Assembly: GCF_001467585.1 (NCBI RefSeq)
Contig: NZ_LNXY01000004.1
Location: forward strand, 1-64,000
Origin: Legionella drozanskii LLAP-1
Lineage (GTDB): Bacteria > Pseudomonadota > Gammaproteobacteria > Legionellales > Legionellaceae
Reading direction: 5' to 3'
Length of the DNA: 64,000 nt
Below the pieces are notes generated by a model. That model ran no database searches and was not told the origin of the DNA. It saw only the letters and a list, made by a program, of their open reading frames with translations. Each line of letters opens with the position of its first letter. Position 1 is the stretch's first letter. A program made the position numbers and the translations under genes. This document shows positions 61,701 to 64,000 of the stretch, piece after piece.

Positions 61701-64000
61701 ATCAAACAGAAAACTCTTTCAGCTTCAGTCAATCAACAATACCCAATCACTAAAATAATTGAAGATTTGAAAATCCAACGGGATGCTAGTACCACGCCTT
61801 TATTCCAGGCTATGTTTAGCTATTTGAATCCAATGCTGGAAAATGATTTAGTAGCATTTGCCTTGGGCCAACCGGGTTGTCAATTACACTATAAACAATT
61901 AACACTCGAACCTTATCCTATTGAGAGTACAGGCGCACAGTTTGATTTGAATGTTGGTATGGCTGTGGTGAATGAGAGTATTGTCTCTTCCTGGGAATAC
62001 AGTACTGATTTATTTGAATTAGCAAGCATTCAACGAATGCAGCACCATTTTCAATTCATATTGGAGCAGATGCTCAGCAATTCGCAACAAGCAATAGAAG
62101 CATTTTCATTGTTATCAACGGCAGAAAGGCAGCAAATCCTATGTGATTGGAATGCGACAAACGCTGCTTATGATTTAGAAAAGCCCCTTCATGTTTTATT
62201 TGAACAACAGGTTGAAAAGACCCCTGATGCTCTTGCTGTATTAGATAAAAACGAAATGCTTTCTTATGCACAGTTTAACAGACGAGTGAATCAATTAGCA
62301 CATCATCTGATTGATTTGGGTGTTGGTCAGGGCAGCATTGTGGTAGTACAAATGCAGCGCTCCATAGAAATGCTGGTAGCACTTTATGCCATACTTAAAG
62401 CTGGCGGTGCTTATTTGCCACTTGATCCCGAATACCCAAAACAACATAGAGATTGGGTGTTAGTAGATGCACAACCGAAAGTGATCCTCACACAATCTAT
62501 CCCTGATTGCGCTGATATGCCTGTAATTAATCCCAAGGTAGCGGTTGCTCCTGAACATACGGCTTACATCATTTATACCTCAGGTTCTACCGGAAAACCT
62601 AAAGGGGTGATGGTGCCGCATCGAGGAATTTGCAATCGTCTAATTTGGATGCAAGAAACTTATGAATTAAGTGCGGAAGATCGCGTACTACAAAAAACTC
62701 CTTATACGTTTGACGTGTCAGTTTGGGAGTTATTTTGGCCCCTTATGTCAGGTGCTTCTTTATATATAAGCGAACCCAATGGCCATAAAGATCCTTATTA
62801 TTTAGCTTCCATAATACAACAACAGCAAATTAGCACCATTCACTTTGTGCCTTCTATGCTTAAACCTTTTGTTGATAATGAACAAGTCAGCGCATGTACG
62901 TCTTTAAAACGTATTTTCTGTAGTGGTGAAGCTTTAAATCCTGATTTAGCTCAGTTATGTCTTGATAGATTAAATGCAGATTTGCACAATTTGTATGGAC
63001 CGACTGAAGCATCAGTGGATGTAAGCAGTTGGCACTGTCCGCGGCAGCAAAAAATTGAACGAGTATTTATTGGCAAACCCATTGCCAATATGCAGTTGTA
63101 TTTATTAGATCAATTCATGCGCCCAGTGCCTATAGGGGTTCATGGCGAATTATATATTGGTGGAGTTGGATTGGCTCATGGCTATTTAAATCGCCCCGAA
63201 CTTACTGCCGAACGTTTTGTTGATAATCCATTTTCAGCCCAGTCCAAATTATATAAAACCGGCGATCTTTGCCGTTATCAAGCTGACGGAACTATAGAGT
63301 ATCTTGGCCGTATAGATAATCAGGTAAAAATACGGGGATTTCGCATTGAATTAGAAGAAGTTGAACTCGCACTATGTTCTCATCCCGGTATTTCTGAGGC
63401 GGTTGCAGTTGCAATTAAAGATGCTTTAGGAAATTCGCGTCTGGCAGTGTATTTTGTAGCGCCTGGTTCTGAAATACCAACTACTTCTGAATTAAGAGCT
63501 TATCTTGGTAAGCGTTTACCCGAGCATATGTTGCCTTCACTGTATGTGCCGCTGTCTTTCTTACCACGATTGTCCAACGGTAAATTAGATCGAAAGTCGC
63601 TGCCAAAACCTGACTCCATTCTGCGCACGGATGATCATAGAGTTTATTGTGCTCCACGGACGCCAACAGAACAGATGTTATGCTCACTGTATGAAGAATT
63701 ATTGACCGTAGATCGGGTTGGTATTAACGATAACTTCTTTGATCTCGGTGGCGACTCTATCATGGGCTTACGAGCCGTAGCTAAAATTAGAGACTCCGGA
63801 TTTGAAGTAAGCATTCAACAATTGTATTCCAATGCCACAGTTGCTGAAGTAGCCGCATTGATTAATAAGAATAAGCCGATTGAAAACAAGCCCCAAGAAT
63901 TAACAGCTTTCAGTTTAGTCAGTCCTGAAGACGAAAAGGCTTTACCTGATAATATAGAAGATGCTTATCCTCTAAGCAAGATGCAGGAAGGATTAGTATT
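58722..64000 (+). CDS. Lipopeptide NRPS: FAAL-ACP-C-A(Ser)-PCP-C (partial, runs off the window)
   Basis: The frame is open from the ATG at 58722 to the window edge (1,759 codons). Residues 1 to about 575 are a fatty acyl-AMP ligase (LQYSSGSTGSPKGVMVTH, WLPHYHDMGLIGN, SGGPNFAYELC). A carrier protein follows, with its phosphopantetheine Ser628 in ALDSLSKV. A condensation domain (about 685-1110) has HHIVSD (815-820). An adenylation domain (about 1150-1600) has IIYTSGSTGKPKGVM near 1283 and FDVSVWELF near 1330. Its specificity residues align as D V W H F S L V D plus the invariant K, the serine code of EntF. A second carrier has GGDSI with Ser1679. The last 30 residues (AYPLSKMQEGL) open another condensation-type domain. 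The enzyme should load a fatty acid, acylate serine and pass it on. Loading needs a phosphopantetheinyl transferase, not seen here. Confidence 0.93.
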   Translation, partial: MENKYSNTLVDILNQRSVNNPEQIVYSFLGTDTHTSLSYRNLANNSIGIATQLVECAGAETRVILLYPSGLDFISALFACFYAKMIAVPVYSHNLNIEKLLPRLVSVVQDTDARVILTTSAIVQDRQRLIELAPCLRQVTFIATNEINLRHNEDWQHQEIDPRSVAFLQYSSGSTGSPKGVMVTHKNLMSNVKIIQKSFGLVPHQGVVSWLPHYHDMGLIGNILGGMYSQTPLHMFSPIDFVRKPLRWLQLISSTQSVVSGGPNFAYELCNQHIKAHQCEQLDLSCWEVAYNGAEMVRESTLKRFNTLFAPYGFKAKSFHPCYGLAEATLMVASSDKNEIHRELILDRKSLCDGAVKEIELSMAAMVVVSSGRIQEGQKVVIVDPESKLACESRTVGEIWINGPSVCKGYWNKVEATEFTFGARLKGQEDAFLRTGDMGFLDEDGWLYVTGRLKDLIIIRGQNHSPEDIETTVIESHPSINRSRAIAFSLEEGAQEHLAVLITQPKNDVGDGVEILDAIYKQVAEKHDLSIKELRFIKRDSIPLTSSGKIRRAECKRLFNEGQFQFIDVTKKQEPKPILGAISLQNQSTDTRFAIILGSLQKMMSQELAMPLEQINILAPLNLIALDSLSKVRIQHGIQELTGTEIEPALLLSDTNLIGLARIIADEMEVAPTLNANSQAGEQKHYRLSQGQYSLFFMNKLISDSPAYIISRAVTVKSPLVPQALEQAFKNLVKRHVSLRTRFIEQDDKPIQSVLSIEECPINLVFVDASNWSELELKEQLAYQANQCIDLSSGIMARLSVFKTGQEHVLLFSVHHIVSDLSSLTIMVAELCEFYSAAITGQDPSLPSIQVYPSDYVLYEEQLLGSEKAERMRSYWQQELYGHDEPLELPTDKYRPAIKSYKGSTSSFIIPQALTQKMQQFAANKGVTPYVVLVSVYFILLHRYTGKTNVIVGTPMANRMDAKFARLVSYLVNPVPLRADFSQQLSFDDIIEQIKQKTLSASVNQQYPITKIIEDLKIQRDASTTPLFQAMFSYLNPMLENDLVAFALGQPGCQLHYKQLTLEPYPIESTGAQFDLNVGMAVVNESIVSSWEYSTDLFELASIQRMQHHFQFILEQMLSNSQQAIEAFSLLSTAERQQILCDWNATNAAYDLEKPLHVLFEQQVEKTPDALAVLDKNEMLSYAQFNRRVNQLAHHLIDLGVGQGSIVVVQMQRSIEMLVALYAILKAGGAYLPLDPEYPKQHRDWVLVDAQPKVILTQSIPDCADMPVINPKVAVAPEHTAYIIYTSGSTGKPKGVMVPHRGICNRLIWMQETYELSAEDRVLQKTPYTFDVSVWELFWPLMSGASLYISEPNGHKDPYYLASIIQQQQISTIHFVPSMLKPFVDNEQVSACTSLKRIFCSGEALNPDLAQLCLDRLNADLHNLYGPTEASVDVSSWHCPRQQKIERVFIGKPIANMQLYLLDQFMRPVPIGVHGELYIGGVGLAHGYLNRPELTAERFVDNPFSAQSKLYKTGDLCRYQADGTIEYLGRIDNQVKIRGFRIELEEVELALCSHPGISEAVAVAIKDALGNSRLAVYFVAPGSEIPTTSELRAYLGKRLPEHMLPSLYVPLSFLPRLSNGKLDRKSLPKPDSILRTDDHRVYCAPRTPTEQMLCSLYEELLTVDRVGINDNFFDLGGDSIMGLRAVAKIRDSGFEVSIQQLYSNATVAEVAALINKNKPIENKPQELTAFSLVSPEDEKALPDNIEDAYPLSKMQEGLV

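Noticed and set aside
1-64000. CRISPR arrays, tRNA or rRNA genes
   Set aside because: No regularly spaced repeats, cloverleaf-like sequences or conserved rRNA stretches were noticed on either strand by eye.

Overview
The window looks like a chromosomal segment of a gammaproteobacterium of moderate-to-low G+C (roughly 40% by eye), most likely Legionellaceae. This is inferred, not proven. The hints are the overall gene repertoire, an LplT-Aas fusion, several orphan coiled-coil or Ser-rich proteins of the kind seen among Dot/Icm effector candidates, and many short GC-rich intergenic repeats. No rRNA, tRNA or CRISPR array was recognised.

Region 1 (1-9,900, minus strand) is a compact purine operon, purL-purM-purQ-purC-purF-purD-purN-purE. 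Most genes overlap or nearly touch, and a good sigma70-type promoter lies upstream of purL. The PurQ protein carries two tandem PurS-like domains at its C-terminus, and no separate purS is present. Region 2 (9,900-24,000) is mostly housekeeping: an Old Yellow Enzyme, a secreted c-type cytochrome, a YafJ-type amidotransferase, a solute-binding protein, radC, coaBC-dut-phosphomannomutase, ilvE, a diguanylate cyclase, a TPR-methyltransferase fusion and rdgB. Region 3 (23,400-25,500) is a divergent alkylation-repair pair, ogt and ada-alkA. A 20-bp inverted repeat places one arm over the -35 region of each promoter. A second alkyl-base glycosylase (AAG/MPG type) lies at 36 kb.

Region 4 (25,500-42,000) mixes fusions (GrpB-GNAT, MFS-acyltransferase-AMP ligase), a nucleotidyltransferase-fold protein with a Ser-rich tail, coiled-coil orphans, a LOG protein, a GFA protein, a fatty-acid desaturase and several small membrane proteins. 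Two of these small proteins are only 54 and 26 aa. Their genes, together with the universal stress gene at 55 kb, have an identical CTATACTTAA element upstream, which resembles a stationary-phase (sigmaS) -10 site.

Region 5 (42,000-64,000) is accessory. A frameshifted transposase fragment precedes a 2,963-aa protein with a SecA-like helicase core deep inside it, followed by a TPR protein. A decayed Tn3-family transposase borders a P1B metal ATPase and a UspA protein. A methyltransferase gene split by a one-base homopolymer frameshift and a patch of degenerate coding sequence come next. The window ends inside a lipopeptide-type nonribosomal peptide synthetase: fatty acyl-AMP ligase, carrier protein, condensation, adenylation, carrier protein, then the start of a second condensation-type domain. 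The ten specificity residues of its adenylation domain read as the classical serine code, so the product should start as an N-acylated serine.
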